Origin: Roseateles_E cavernae
GTDB lineage: Bacteria > Pseudomonadota > Gammaproteobacteria > Burkholderiales > Burkholderiaceae_C
Length of the DNA stretch: 64,000 nt
Assembly: GCF_040187885.1 (NCBI RefSeq)
Contig: NZ_JBDPLH010000001.1
Coordinates: 1,364,001 to 1,428,000, forward strand
Direction: 5' to 3'
A model generated the notes under the pieces. The model searched no databases. It was not told the DNA's origin and was given only the letters and a program-made list of their open reading frames with translations. Positions within the stretch are counted from its first letter, which is position 1, and every line of letters begins with the position of its first letter. Positions 1 through 8,200 of this stretch are shown in pieces. The position numbers and the translations under genes are program-made.

Positions 1-783
1 CTGATCCTGCTGGTCACGCTGGCCCCGCATCTGGGCATTCTGCTGATGTCCTTCTCCAAGGTGTGGAGTTTCTCGGTGCTGCCGGACGCCTACACGCTGG
101 AGCACTACGCCACCGTGTTCAGCGACTCCAGCCGCATGATTGGCAACACGCTGATGTATTGCTTCATGGCCGCCGGCCTGGACGTGCTGATCGGCACGGC
201 CATCGCCTACCTGATCCTGCGCACCGAGCTGCCGGCCCGCCAATGGCTGGACTATCTGGCCTCGGCGGCGCTGGCGATCCCGGGCCTGGTGCTGGCGATC
301 GGCTATCTGCGCCTGTTCAAGGGGGTCAACCTGCCCTTCACCGAGACCCCGCTGATCACCACCTGGGTGCTGATCATGCTGGCCTACGCGGTGCGTCGCC
401 TGCCCTATGCGCTGCGCTCCTGCATGGCGGCGCTGCAGCAGGTCCATGTCTCGCTGGAGGAGGTGGCGCAGAGCCTGGGGGCCTCGCGGCTGTCGACGAT
501 TCGCCGCATCATGGTGCCGCTGATGATGGGCGGCATGCTGGCCGGCTTCGTCACCAGCTTCATCACCGCCGCGGTCGAGCTCTCGGCCACCATCCTGCTG
601 TCCTCGGCCCAGAGCCAGGCGCCGATGAGTTACGGCATCTATCTCTATATGCAAAGCATCTCGGGCCGCGGTCCCGGCGCGGCGCTGGGTGTGCTGGCCG
701 TCGTCGTCGTCGGCCTGGGCACCTATTTCTCGCACCGCGTCGTCGAGCGCTCGCGCGCCATCGCTCCCGTTCACAAGGCTTGA
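1..783 (+). CDS. ABC transporter permease (5' end outside window)
   Basis: C-terminal part of an inner-membrane permease of a binding-protein-dependent importer; the reading frame is open from base 1 and the true start lies upstream. Several hydrophobic helices are visible. The sequence LEEVAQSLGASRLSTIRRI, about 60 residues after the middle, is the EAA loop that contacts the ATPase. The stop is five bases before the ATPase start, so the two form an operon. The type resembles Fe(3+), phosphonate or polyamine importers (FbpB/PhnV/PotC-like); the substrate cannot be told without the binding protein, which is not in the window. Confidence 0.9.
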   Translation: MILLVTLAPHLGILLMSFSKVWSFSVLPDAYTLEHYATVFSDSSRMIGNTLMYCFMAAGLDVLIGTAIAYLILRTELPARQWLDYLASAALAIPGLVLAIGYLRLFKGVNLPFTETPLITTWVLIMLAYAVRRLPYALRSCMAALQQVHVSLEEVAQSLGASRLSTIRRIMVPLMMGGMLAGFVTSFITAAVELSATILLSSAQSQAPMSYGIYLYMQSISGRGPGAALGVLAVVVVGLGTYFSHRVVERSRAIAPVHKA

Positions 784-788
784 TCACC

Positions 789-1880
789 ATGCATCTGAAC
801 AAAGTCTCCCTCGAGGCCCGGCACATCAGCCTGAGCTATGGCAGCACCGAGGTGCTGCGTGACGTCAATCTGCGCATCGAGCCGGGCGAGTTCTTCGCGC
901 TGCTGGGTCCTTCGGGCTCGGGCAAGTCGACGCTCCTGCGACTGATTGCCGGCTTCAACCAGCACCAGCGCGGCGAGCTGCTGGTGGACGGCCAGGACAT
1001 CACCGGTACGCCGCCGCACCGGCGCAATATCGGCATGGTGTTCCAGAACTATGCGCTGTGGCCCCATATGACGGTGTGGGACAACGTCGCCTTCGGCCTG
1101 GTCGAGCGGCGCGAAAGCAAGGACGCGATCCGCCGCAAGGTCGGCGCGGTGCTGGAGCTGGTGGGCCTGCAGACCTATGCCCAGCGCCGGCCCGGCCAGC
1201 TCTCGGGCGGCCAGCAGCAGCGCGTCGCGCTGGCGCGCACCGTCGTGATCGAGCCCAAGCTGCTGCTGCTGGACGAGCCCCTGTCCAATCTCGACAAGCA
1301 GCTGCGCGTGCAGATGCGCGAGGAGCTGAAGAACCTGCAGCGCAAGCTGGGCCTGACCACGGTCTTCGTGACCCATGACCAGGAGGAGGCGATGACCACG
1401 GCCGACCGCATGGCGGTGCTGGACAAGGGCATCCTGCAGCAGGTCGGCGCGGCCACCGGGCTGTATGACTTCCCGGTCAACCGCTTCGTCGCCGGCTTTG
1501 TCGGCACCGCCAATCTGCTGGAGGGCCGGGTCACCGCGGTCAACGGCGAGACCCTGGTCTTCAATGTCGAGGGCATGGGCAGCCTGACCCTGCCGAGCCC
1601 GGCCGAGGCGCCGGCGCTGGGCGCGGCGGCGCTGGCCTTCCGGCCGCACCAGGTCAGCATCCGGGTGCGTGACGAGGCGGTCGATGCCTCGCGCGTCTGG
1701 CTCGATGGCCGGGTCGAGAGCGCCGAGTTCCTGGGTGAGTTCTCGCGCTACCGGGTGCGCGTCGGTGAGGTGGCCCTGGTCACCGATCAGGCCCACTACG
1801 CCGGTCTGGCGATGTTCGCGGCGGGCGCCCAGGTCCGGCTGGGCATCGAGCCCAGCCAGGTGCGTTTCCTCGACCGCTGA
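789..1880 (+). CDS. ABC transporter ATP-binding protein
   Basis: ATPase of the importer whose permease ends just upstream; it powers uptake at the inner face of the membrane. Over 363 residues it has Walker A GPSGSGKST (about 40-48), signature LSGGQQQR (138-145), Walker B LLLLDEP (158-164) and the H-loop THDQEEA, followed by a C-terminal TOBE-like domain from about 240. The open frame extends far upstream, but ATG 789 follows the permease stop directly and begins the normal ABC N-terminus (MHLNKVSLEARH). Closest in build to FbpC/PotA/PhnT-type ATPases; substrate unknown. Confidence 0.93.
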   Translation: MHLNKVSLEARHISLSYGSTEVLRDVNLRIEPGEFFALLGPSGSGKSTLLRLIAGFNQHQRGELLVDGQDITGTPPHRRNIGMVFQNYALWPHMTVWDNVAFGLVERRESKDAIRRKVGAVLELVGLQTYAQRRPGQLSGGQQQRVALARTVVIEPKLLLLDEPLSNLDKQLRVQMREELKNLQRKLGLTTVFVTHDQEEAMTTADRMAVLDKGILQQVGAATGLYDFPVNRFVAGFVGTANLLEGRVTAVNGETLVFNVEGMGSLTLPSPAEAPALGAAALAFRPHQVSIRVRDEAVDASRVWLDGRVESAEFLGEFSRYRVRVGEVALVTDQAHYAGLAMFAAGAQVRLGIEPSQVRFLDR

Positions 1881-1901
1881 CGGTCGCGCTACGCTCGCCG
1901 C

Positions 1902-2786
1902 ATGGAGATCTATCAGCTACGCGCTTTTGTCACGGCGGCCAAGCTGGGCAATATCACCCGCACCGCCGAAGCCCTGCACCTGACCCAGCCCGCCATCACC
2001 GGCCAGATCAAGGCGCTGGAGGAGGGGCTGGGCGTGACCCTGTTCGACCGCCGGCCCGGCCGCATCAATCTGACGCGGGCCGGCGAGGCCTTGCTGGCCG
2101 ATGCCGAGCAGGTGCTGACAGCGGCCGGCCATCTGCTGGGCAAGGCGCGCGATCTGCAGGGCGAGGTGACCGGCAGCCTGACCCTGGGCACCGTGGCCGA
2201 CCCCGACACCTTGCGCCTGGGCTCACTGCTGGGCGCCCTGGTGCGCGACCTGCCGCTGCTGGAAATCCGTACCCGCAACGGCCCGGCCGAGGAGCTGCGC
2301 GAGCAGGTCGCGGCCGGGCTCCTGCAGGGCGCCTTCTATATCGGCCCCAGCATCCCGCAGGAGGCGGCGGGCCTGGCGCTGCAGACCATCCACTACCGCA
2401 TCGCCGGCCCGGCCAGCCAGGCCCAGGCCCTGCTGCATGCCGGCTGGCGCGATATCGCCGCGATGCCCTGGATAGGCGCGCCGGCCCAGCACCATGTGCA
2501 GACCCTGATGCGCGATATGTTCGCGCGGCAAGGCCTGAGCCCGCACCAGGTGATCGAGTCCGACGAGTCTTCGCTGCCGCAAAGCCTGGTGCGTGCCGGC
2601 GTCGGGCTGTCGCTGCTGCGCGAGGACGTGGCCCTGCCGGCCAGCGAGCGCGGCGAGATCGTGATCTGGCCGCACGCGCGGGTCGGCGCGATGCTCAGCT
2701 TCATCTACCCGCGCGCGGCCGAGCATGAGCCGGCCATCGTCGCGACCCTGTCGCTGCTGCGCTCGGTTTGGGGGCTGAGCGCCTAG
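1902..2786 (+). CDS. LysR family transcriptional regulator
   Basis: 294-residue DNA-binding regulator. The N-terminus (MEIYQLRAFVTAAKLGNITR, then AEALHLTQPAITGQIKALE) is a typical LysR winged helix-turn-helix; residues from about 90 to the end form the effector-binding domain. It lies 21 bases after the ABC ATPase on the same strand, so it may be co-transcribed with and control the transporter. This is unlike the usual divergent LysR arrangement. Effector unknown. Confidence 0.9.
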   Translation: MEIYQLRAFVTAAKLGNITRTAEALHLTQPAITGQIKALEEGLGVTLFDRRPGRINLTRAGEALLADAEQVLTAAGHLLGKARDLQGEVTGSLTLGTVADPDTLRLGSLLGALVRDLPLLEIRTRNGPAEELREQVAAGLLQGAFYIGPSIPQEAAGLALQTIHYRIAGPASQAQALLHAGWRDIAAMPWIGAPAQHHVQTLMRDMFARQGLSPHQVIESDESSLPQSLVRAGVGLSLLREDVALPASERGEIVIWPHARVGAMLSFIYPRAAEHEPAIVATLSLLRSVWGLSA

Positions 2787-2800
2787 CGGCCCGGTTCGGT

Positions 2801-3004
2801 TCAACCCGGCTTGCGCCCGAACAGCGCGCAAGCCGGGCAGAAACCCAGCAGGCTCGAGAGCAGCGCGCCGGCCGCGCTGGCGGCCAGCAGCCAGGCCCAG
2901 GGGCCGGCACCAGGCATCAGCAGCGCGGCCGCGCCCATGGCCAGCGCACCGGCGCCGCGCAGCAGCCGTTCCCAGACCGGCAGGTTCTTCACATAAAGCA
3001 TCAC
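2801..3004 (-). CDS. DUF2892/YgaP-type small membrane protein
   Basis: 67-residue protein with two hydrophobic segments separated by a short turn (GAGALAMGAAALLMPG and WLLAASAAGALLSSLLG) and the ending GFCPACALFGRK, which matches the conserved G-x-C-P-x-x-A-L tail of DUF2892 inner-membrane proteins (the membrane part of YgaP rhodanese). ATG 3004 is preceded on the minus strand by an AAGGAG element. Function of stand-alone members is unknown; it is divergent from the DJ-1-type gene. Confidence 0.8.
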   Translation of the reverse strand: MMLYVKNLPVWERLLRGAGALAMGAAALLMPGAGPWAWLLAASAAGALLSSLLGFCPACALFGRKPG

Positions 3005-3106
3005 AACTCCTTCAATCAGTTTTTCGAGGATCTATCGCCTCGACAAGCAAGAGTCGGGTTCGCGGGCAAAGGATTCGCGCGGCGCCAAGAAAAAAGTGAT
3101 CCGAGG

Positions 3107-3140
3107 CTTCACGGCGACTTCACGCCCGGCTTTCTAGGCT
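3107..3140 (+). promoter_or_regulatory. Candidate OmpR/PhoB-type box and promoter
   Basis: CTTCACG occurs at 3107-3113 and again at 3118-3124, a 7-base direct repeat with a 4-base spacer, the geometry recognised by OmpR/PhoB-family regulators. It ends 10 bases before a TAGGCT -10-like element (3135-3140), replacing the -35 as in activated PhoB-type promoters. The operon behind it encodes an OmpR-family regulator, so autoregulation is inferred. Confidence 0.5.
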
Positions 3141-3167
3141 GTCGCATCCTCACCCCCGGAGCCGCTC

Positions 3168-4277
3168 ATGCCTCTGATCAAGACTTCTCGCCGCCTGCTG
3201 CTGGCCGCTGCCGCGACCCTCGGCCTTTTCAGCATGGCCCAAGCCAGCGCGGCCGAGCCGCGCGTGCTGCTGGTGCTCAGCAGCCATGGCCAGGCCGAGG
3301 ACGGCGGCAAGCTGGGCTATGACTTTCACGAGTTCGCGCTGGCCGCCCAGCTGCTGCAGGCCAATGGGGTGGCTTTCGATATCGCCAGCCCCAAGGGCGG
3401 CGCGCCCGTGGGCCGGCCGTCCGGCGAGAGCACGGCGCGCCAGGTCAAGGCCGATGCCGCGTTGATGGCGCGGCTGCAGGCCACGCTGCCGACGGCCGGG
3501 CTCAAGCCGGCCGACTATGCGGCCGTGCTGGTGCTGGGCGGCAAGGGGCCGATGTTCGATCTGCGCGGCGATGCGCCGCTGCAGCAGCTGCTGAGCGGGG
3601 TCTGGCAGCGCGGCGGCGTGCTGGCGGCGGTCTGCCACGGCCCGGCGGCCCTGCTGGACCTGAAGAGCGCCGATGGCACTCCGCTGCTGGCCGGGCGGCG
3701 CGTGACCGGCTTCAGCAATGCCGAGGAGCGCCGCTTCTCGGGCAAGACCCTGAGCCAGCTGCCCTTTCTGCTGGAGGACGCCTTGCAAGCCCAGGGCGCG
3801 CGCTACGAGTCGCGCGGCCTGATGCTGCCGCTGGTGGTCAGCGATGAGCGTCTGATCACCGGCCAGAACCCGCTGTCGACCCCGCCGCTGGTCGAAGCCC
3901 TGCTGCGGGCCCTGGGCCGCACGCCGGTGGCGCGCACGCCCGGCATCGAAGAGGCGACGATGGCCCTGATCGAGCGCCATCTGGCCGGCGACGACGCCGC
4001 CGCCGAGGCCGGCCGCCACGACCCGCTGCTGCTGGGCACTTACGGCCTGCTGATCAGCGAGGGCGAGGCCGCGCCTGAGCGCCTGAAGAGCGCGCTGGCC
4101 ATGCTGGCCCAGGCCCATCGGCTGGCCCCCGCCCACGCCGGCATGACAGCGGCACTGGCCGGTGTCCATGCCAAGCTGGGCCACAAGCCCGAGGCGATCG
4201 CGCTGCTCAAGCGCGTGCTGCAGCAGCAGCCCGACCATGTGCGTGCCCGACAATTGCTGGCCGAACTGGAGAGCTGA
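3168..4277 (+). CDS. Secreted DJ-1/PfpI family protein with TPR tail
   Basis: 369 residues. A signal peptide (RRLLLAAAATLGLFSMAQASA) is followed by a DJ-1/PfpI class I glutamine-amidotransferase-like domain (about 28-240) with the nucleophile elbow AAVCHGPAAL, Cys about 156. The C-terminal 80 residues resemble a TPR pair (LAMLAQAHRLAPAHAGMTAAL, then VLQQQPDHVRARQLLAEL). Members act as chaperones, glyoxalases or proteases; which applies here is not visible. It is the first gene of an operon with a two-component system (7 bases to the next start), suggesting that the system responds to envelope or carbonyl stress. That role is inference. Confidence 0.8.
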   Translation: MPLIKTSRRLLLAAAATLGLFSMAQASAAEPRVLLVLSSHGQAEDGGKLGYDFHEFALAAQLLQANGVAFDIASPKGGAPVGRPSGESTARQVKADAALMARLQATLPTAGLKPADYAAVLVLGGKGPMFDLRGDAPLQQLLSGVWQRGGVLAAVCHGPAALLDLKSADGTPLLAGRRVTGFSNAEERRFSGKTLSQLPFLLEDALQAQGARYESRGLMLPLVVSDERLITGQNPLSTPPLVEALLRALGRTPVARTPGIEEATMALIERHLAGDDAAAEAGRHDPLLLGTYGLLISEGEAAPERLKSALAMLAQAHRLAPAHAGMTAALAGVHAKLGHKPEAIALLKRVLQQQPDHVRARQLLAELES

Positions 4278-4284
4278 GCCCCCG

Positions 4285-4992
4285 ATGACCGAGACGCCGT
4301 CGCGCCCGCGCCTGAACATCCTCTTGATCGAGGACCATGCGGCGCTGGCCGACACGCTGGCCGAGTACCTGGGCCTGCAGGGCCACCGCGTCGACTGTGC
4401 CGGCGACGGCGCGCTGGGTCTGGGCATGGCGCTGGAGCAGGACTACGACCTGCTGCTGCTGGACCTGAACTTGCCGCGCCTGGACGGGCTGCAGGTCTGC
4501 GCGCGGCTGAGGGCCGAGAGCGAGCGCCATCTGCCGGTGCTGATGCTGACCGCGCGCGACCAGCTGCAGGACAAGCTGGCCGGCTTTGCCCAGGGCGCCG
4601 ACGACTATCTGAGCAAGCCCTTCGAGCTGGCCGAGCTGGCGGCGCGCTGCCTGGCGCTGGCGGCCCGGCCGCGCCTGCAGCGGCCCCATCGGCTGGTGCT
4701 GGGCGAGTTGAGCCTGGACCGGCGCCGCCGCGAGGCCTGCCGCCAGGGTCAGGTCTTGCCGCTGCAGCCGCTGGGCTGGCAGATCCTGCTGGCCCTGGCC
4801 GAGGCGCATCCGGCCCTTGTGAGCCGCGAGGCGCTGACGCGCAGGCTGTGGGGCGACGAGCCGCCCGATTCGGACGCACTGCGCTCCCACATCTACCAGC
4901 TGCGCCAGGCACTGGACAAGCCCTTTCCCGACCGGCCAGCGCTGCTCAGCACCCTGCCCGGCCAGGGCTACCGGCTGGAGCTGCCGGCATGA
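4285..4992 (+). CDS. OmpR family response regulator
   Basis: 235 residues. Receiver domain with acidic pocket (IEDH), phospho-acceptor Asp60 in LLLLDLNLP and the conserved Lys in YLSKPF, then a C-terminal winged-helix Trans_reg_C domain (LRSHIYQLRQALDKP, and GQGYRLELP at the end). An upstream in-frame extension exists inside the DJ-1 gene; ATG 4285 is chosen because it leaves the normal N-terminus. It overlaps the histidine kinase start by ATGA, so the pair is translationally coupled. Likely binds the 7-4-7 repeat before the DJ-1 gene. Confidence 0.93.
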   Translation: MTETPSRPRLNILLIEDHAALADTLAEYLGLQGHRVDCAGDGALGLGMALEQDYDLLLLDLNLPRLDGLQVCARLRAESERHLPVLMLTARDQLQDKLAGFAQGADDYLSKPFELAELAARCLALAARPRLQRPHRLVLGELSLDRRRREACRQGQVLPLQPLGWQILLALAEAHPALVSREALTRRLWGDEPPDSDALRSHIYQLRQALDKPFPDRPALLSTLPGQGYRLELPA

Positions 4993-6239
4993 GGGCCGCT
5001 TGGTCGCTGCAGCAGCGCATCGTGCTGGCCTTCGGCGGCCTGACCCTCTTCGTCTGTGCGCTCTTCGTGCTGCTGGCGATGGCGATGATGTACTCGCTGG
5101 AAGACACTTTCTTCGAGCGCATGCTGGCCGAGGAGGGCGAGCATCAGCGGCAGGCGGCGCTGGCCGGGCAGGCGCCGCCTGCACCGCTGCGCCGCTTCAT
5201 CAGCCTGCATGCCGATGCGCGCAGCTTCCCGCCCGATCTGGCGGCCGCCCATGCGGCCCACCCGGCGCGGCGCGAGCTGGCCGGCGAGCAGGGGCGGCAC
5301 TACCACCTGCTGCGGCTGGCGCAGCCGCAGCAATGGCTGGTGGCCGAGGTCAGCGAGCAGCTGGAAGTGCGGCCGCGGCGCGCGGCCATGCTGTGGAATC
5401 TGGGGCTGATGTGTGGCCTGTTGCTGCTGCTGTCGCTGAGCCTGGGCTGGTGGCTGGCGCGCCAGGCGGTGCGGCCGCTGGCGCGGCTGGATCGTGCCCT
5501 GCGCGAAGCGCCGCCCGGCACCGAGCCGCCGATAGCGCTGCAGAGCTTCCCGCGCAATGAGCTGGGCCGGCTGGCCGCCACGCTGAAGGCGGCCTGGCAG
5601 CGCAACAGGGAATTCTCCGAGCGTGAGCAGCAGTTCGGCCGCGACGCCAGCCATGAGCTGCGCACGCCGCTGGCCGTGATCGCCAACTCGGCCGAGCTGC
5701 TGCAGGCGCGCGGCGACCTGCCGGCGCATGCCCAGGCGCCGCTGGCGCGCATCCGCGAGGCCTGCCGCAGCATGACGCAGACGGTGCAAAGCCTGCTGGC
5801 GCTGGCGCGCGAGCCTCTGCAACTGCCGCCGCCACAGCGCTACCGCTTGCTGGCCCTGGTGCTGCAGGCGCTGGAGCTGCAGCGCTCGGCGGCCCTGGCG
5901 CGCGCAGAGCCGGCGCCGCCCTTCGAGCTGGGCATAGACCCGGCGCTCGACCTGATCGGCCAGCCCGAGGTGCTGGCGGTGATACTGAACAATCTGCTGG
6001 CCAATGCGGCCCAGCATGCGCCGGGCGCCCTGGTGCGCCTGCGCTGGGCCGATGGCGAGCTGTGGGTCGAGAACGAAGAAGGGCCGGGTCTTGCCAGCGG
6101 CGGCTCGGGCGAGCGGCAGGCCGGCGCCGGCTTGGGTCTGGGCCTGTCCATCGTCCAGCGCCTGTGCGAGCGCCATGGGCTGGGCTATCGGATGATGGGG
6201 CGGGCGGACGGCGGCATCGCGGTGGCGCTGCGGCTTTGA
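4989..6239 (+). CDS. Sensor histidine kinase
   Basis: 416-residue inner-membrane kinase partner of the preceding regulator. First transmembrane helix at about 10-35, periplasmic segment to about 135, second helix at about 137-157, then a HAMP-like linker, the dimerisation and phosphoacceptor box DASHELRTPLAV (His222), and an HATPase domain with the N-box NNLLANAAQHA, a divergent G1 region (ENEEGPGL) and the G2-like GAGLGLGLSIVQRL. The start overlaps the regulator stop (ATGA). Signal unknown. Confidence 0.93.
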   Translation: MRAAWSLQQRIVLAFGGLTLFVCALFVLLAMAMMYSLEDTFFERMLAEEGEHQRQAALAGQAPPAPLRRFISLHADARSFPPDLAAAHAAHPARRELAGEQGRHYHLLRLAQPQQWLVAEVSEQLEVRPRRAAMLWNLGLMCGLLLLLSLSLGWWLARQAVRPLARLDRALREAPPGTEPPIALQSFPRNELGRLAATLKAAWQRNREFSEREQQFGRDASHELRTPLAVIANSAELLQARGDLPAHAQAPLARIREACRSMTQTVQSLLALAREPLQLPPPQRYRLLALVLQALELQRSAALARAEPAPPFELGIDPALDLIGQPEVLAVILNNLLANAAQHAPGALVRLRWADGELWVENEEGPGLASGGSGERQAGAGLGLGLSIVQRLCERHGLGYRMMGRADGGIAVALRL

Positions 6240-6275
6240 GGCATGCTGGCCTGTGTCGGTCAACAAGGAGTCTGG

Positions 6276-7409
6276 ATGAAAAAGCTTGTTTCTGCCCTGA
6301 TGGTCTGGCTGGCCGGTTTGCCGGCATGGGCTCAAGCCCTCCCGCCACCGGCGGCCCCGCCGCTGCTGATCGCCCACCGGGGCGCCTCCGGCTATCTGCC
6401 CGAGCACACGCTGGCCGCCTATGAGCTGGCGATCGCCCAGGGCGCCGACTACATCGAGCCCGATCTGGTCATGAGCAAGGACGGTGTGCTGCTGGCCCGC
6501 CATGAGCCGCTGCTGGCCCGGGTCGAGCTGGAGGCCGACGGCCGCATCAAGCGCGGCGCCGATGGCCGGCCGCTGCTGCACCGCACCGACACCAGCAGCA
6601 ATGTCTGGGAGCTGGAGAAGTATGCGGACCGGCTCACCGTCAAGCAGGTCGATGGCCGGCCGATGGGCGGCTGGTTCGCCGAGGACTTCACCGCCGCCGA
6701 GATCCGGGCCGACATCCGCGCCCAGGAGCGGCTGCGCGATCAGCGTCTGGCCAACAAGGCGCACGACAACAAATACCCGATCCCGACCCTGCAGGAAGTC
6801 ATCGCGCTGGCCAAGGCCCATGGCGTCGGCCTCTATCCCGAGACCAAGCACCCCAGCTATTTCAAGGCCTTCACCGAGGCGGCCGGCCTGCCGCGCCTGG
6901 AGGACAGGCTGCTGCAAGCGCTGCATGCCGCCTATGGCAACACGCGCGAGGCGCCGGTCTTCATCCAGTCCTTCGAAGTGTCGAACCTGCAGTACCTGCG
7001 CGGCAAAACCGCCATCCGCCTGGTGCAGCTGCTCAGCGCCGCCGGCCGGCCCTATGACCTGAGCCTGGCCGGTGATCTGCGCGCTTATCAAGACCTGGCC
7101 CTGCCGGCCGGCCTGGACTTCATCAAGACCTATGCCGACGGCATCGGTGCGCACACCCACCTGATGATCCCGCTGGCCGGCGGCCAGCTGGGGGCTCCGA
7201 CCCGGCTGATCGCCGAGGCCCATGCGCGCGGCCTGCTGGTCCATGGCTGGACCTTCCGGGCCGAGAACAGCTTTCTGCCGGCGGAGTTCCGGCGCGAGGG
7301 CCAGGCCCTGGGCGATATGGCGGGCCAGCTCAAGGCCTTTCTGGCCCTGGGCATGGACGGCTTCTTCACCGACCAGCCCGATCTGGGCCGGGCGGCCATC
7401 GGGCGCTAG
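6276..7409 (+). CDS. glpQ: Glycerophosphodiester phosphodiesterase
   Basis: Periplasmic enzyme splitting glycerophosphodiesters into glycerol 3-phosphate and an alcohol. 377 residues with signal peptide MKKLVSALMVWLAGLPAWAQA, the catalytic HRGASGYLPEHT motif (about 36-47), the metal-binding EPDLVMSKDGVLLARHE segment and a late PETKHPSYF motif; length and layout match periplasmic GlpQ. ATG 6276 is preceded by AAGGAG (6265-6270); an earlier in-frame ATG at 6243 lacks a binding site and would break the signal peptide. Monocistronic. Confidence 0.93.
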   Translation: MKKLVSALMVWLAGLPAWAQALPPPAAPPLLIAHRGASGYLPEHTLAAYELAIAQGADYIEPDLVMSKDGVLLARHEPLLARVELEADGRIKRGADGRPLLHRTDTSSNVWELEKYADRLTVKQVDGRPMGGWFAEDFTAAEIRADIRAQERLRDQRLANKAHDNKYPIPTLQEVIALAKAHGVGLYPETKHPSYFKAFTEAAGLPRLEDRLLQALHAAYGNTREAPVFIQSFEVSNLQYLRGKTAIRLVQLLSAAGRPYDLSLAGDLRAYQDLALPAGLDFIKTYADGIGAHTHLMIPLAGGQLGAPTRLIAEAHARGLLVHGWTFRAENSFLPAEFRREGQALGDMAGQLKAFLALGMDGFFTDQPDLGRAAIGR

Positions 7410-7412
7410 ACC

Positions 7413-7547
7413 TCAGGGCAGGAGCCGTCCCAGACCCCAGAGCAGGGTCGGGTAGACAAGGCCCCAGACGGCGGCCACCAGGACCAGGGCCTTCAGCGCG
7501 GTGACGATGTTCTGGGCGCGGGCGGTGGAGCGTTGTTGCTTGTTCAT
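7413..7547 (-). CDS. 44-residue single-span membrane protein
   Basis: A short frame reading MNKQQRSTARAQNIVTALKA, then a hydrophobic stretch and the end VYPTLLWGLGRLLP. It has a good ribosome site (GGAG six bases before ATG on the minus strand), a basic cytoplasmic N-terminus and one predicted helix, the make-up of a real small membrane protein. The VYPTLLWGLGRLLP end recalls the first helix of the potassium-ATPase subunit KdpC, but no other Kdp sequence is present. It lies convergent to glpQ (3-base gap) and downstream of the Lrp gene. Function unknown; not homology-tested. Confidence 0.5.
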   Translation of the reverse strand: MNKQQRSTARAQNIVTALKALVLVAAVWGLVYPTLLWGLGRLLP

Positions 7548-7607
7548 CGGGCACTCCGATCAAGAGAGAGTGGCATATAGCAAGCGCCGTGCCCGCGCCC
7601 TGCGGGC

Positions 7608-8054
7608 TCAGGCGCTGCGATCCACGCGCAGCGCCAAAACCACCGAACTCGTGGTCTTGATCACGCCCTCGATCTCGCCGATCTCGTCGAGCAGGGCGTC
7701 CAGCCGCATCGTCGATTCCGCGCGCAGCAGCGCCATGTAGTCGAACTCGCCGCTGACCGAGGCGAGCTGGCGCAGCTCGGGGAAGCCGCCGAGCTTCTTG
7801 ACCACCTCGCGCCCGGCGCGCGGCTGCACCGTGATGCCGACAAAGGCCTGCACGCCGCGGTCCGCCGCCTCGCTGCCCAGCTTGGCCGTGTAGCCGACGA
7901 TGGCGCCGTCCTGCTCCAGCCGGGCCAGCCGCGCCACCACGGTGGTGCGGGCCACGCCCAGTTTGCGTGCCAGATTGGCCGTGCTCTCGCGGGCATTGGC
8001 CTGCAGCAGGGTGATCAGCTGGCGGTCGATGGGGTCGCGGGCGCTGTGAGTCAT
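7608..8054 (-). CDS. Lrp/AsnC family transcriptional regulator
   Basis: 148 residues. N-terminal helix-turn-helix (DRQLITLLQANARESTANLA) and C-terminal RAM/ligand-binding fold (VQAFVGITVQPRAGREVVKKL, SGEFDYMALLRAEST). ATG 8054 follows an AAGGG element and gives the standard Lrp N-terminus; a longer frame to 8132 would run across the operator. It is divergent from the lysine-degradation genes, which it probably controls in response to lysine or a related amino acid; this is inferred from position and the symmetric sites between the genes. Confidence 0.9.
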   Translation of the reverse strand: MTHSARDPIDRQLITLLQANARESTANLARKLGVARTTVVARLARLEQDGAIVGYTAKLGSEAADRGVQAFVGITVQPRAGREVVKKLGGFPELRQLASVSGEFDYMALLRAESTMRLDALLDEIGEIEGVIKTTSSVVLALRVDRSA

Positions 8055-8068
8055 GGATAACCCTTGAT

Positions 8069-8127
8069 TTCGACGATGTGAGTGATGGGGCTGACGAATC
8101 GTCATTATCTCTATTGGTTTCGTCGAA
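8069..8127. promoter_or_regulatory. Symmetric multi-site operator, candidate Lrp target
   Basis: Four half-sites arranged symmetrically about base 8098. Outer pair: TTCGACGA at 8069-8076 and its reverse complement TCGTCGAA at 8120-8127. Inner pair: the perfect palindrome TGACGA-A-TCGTCA at 8092-8104. The common GACGA cores repeat at 21 bases, two helical turns, as expected for an oligomeric Lrp-type protein. Lies between the Lrp gene (start 8054) and the dehydrogenase gene, about 30 bases before a TAGACT -10 element (8158-8163). Confidence 0.6.
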
Positions 8128-8200
8128 CTCATGCTTTCTTTCGACCGGGCTCATTCCTAGACTGCGGCCATCTGTTGATTGATCGATGAAGGAGTTCCTC

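Noticed and set aside
4968..7244. 758-residue minus-strand open frame
   Set aside because: Antisense to the histidine kinase and glpQ, which have clear motifs.
7413..7547. Remnant of a kdpFABC operon
   Set aside because: Only a short helix end resembles KdpC; no KdpA, KdpB or other KdpC sequence is near.
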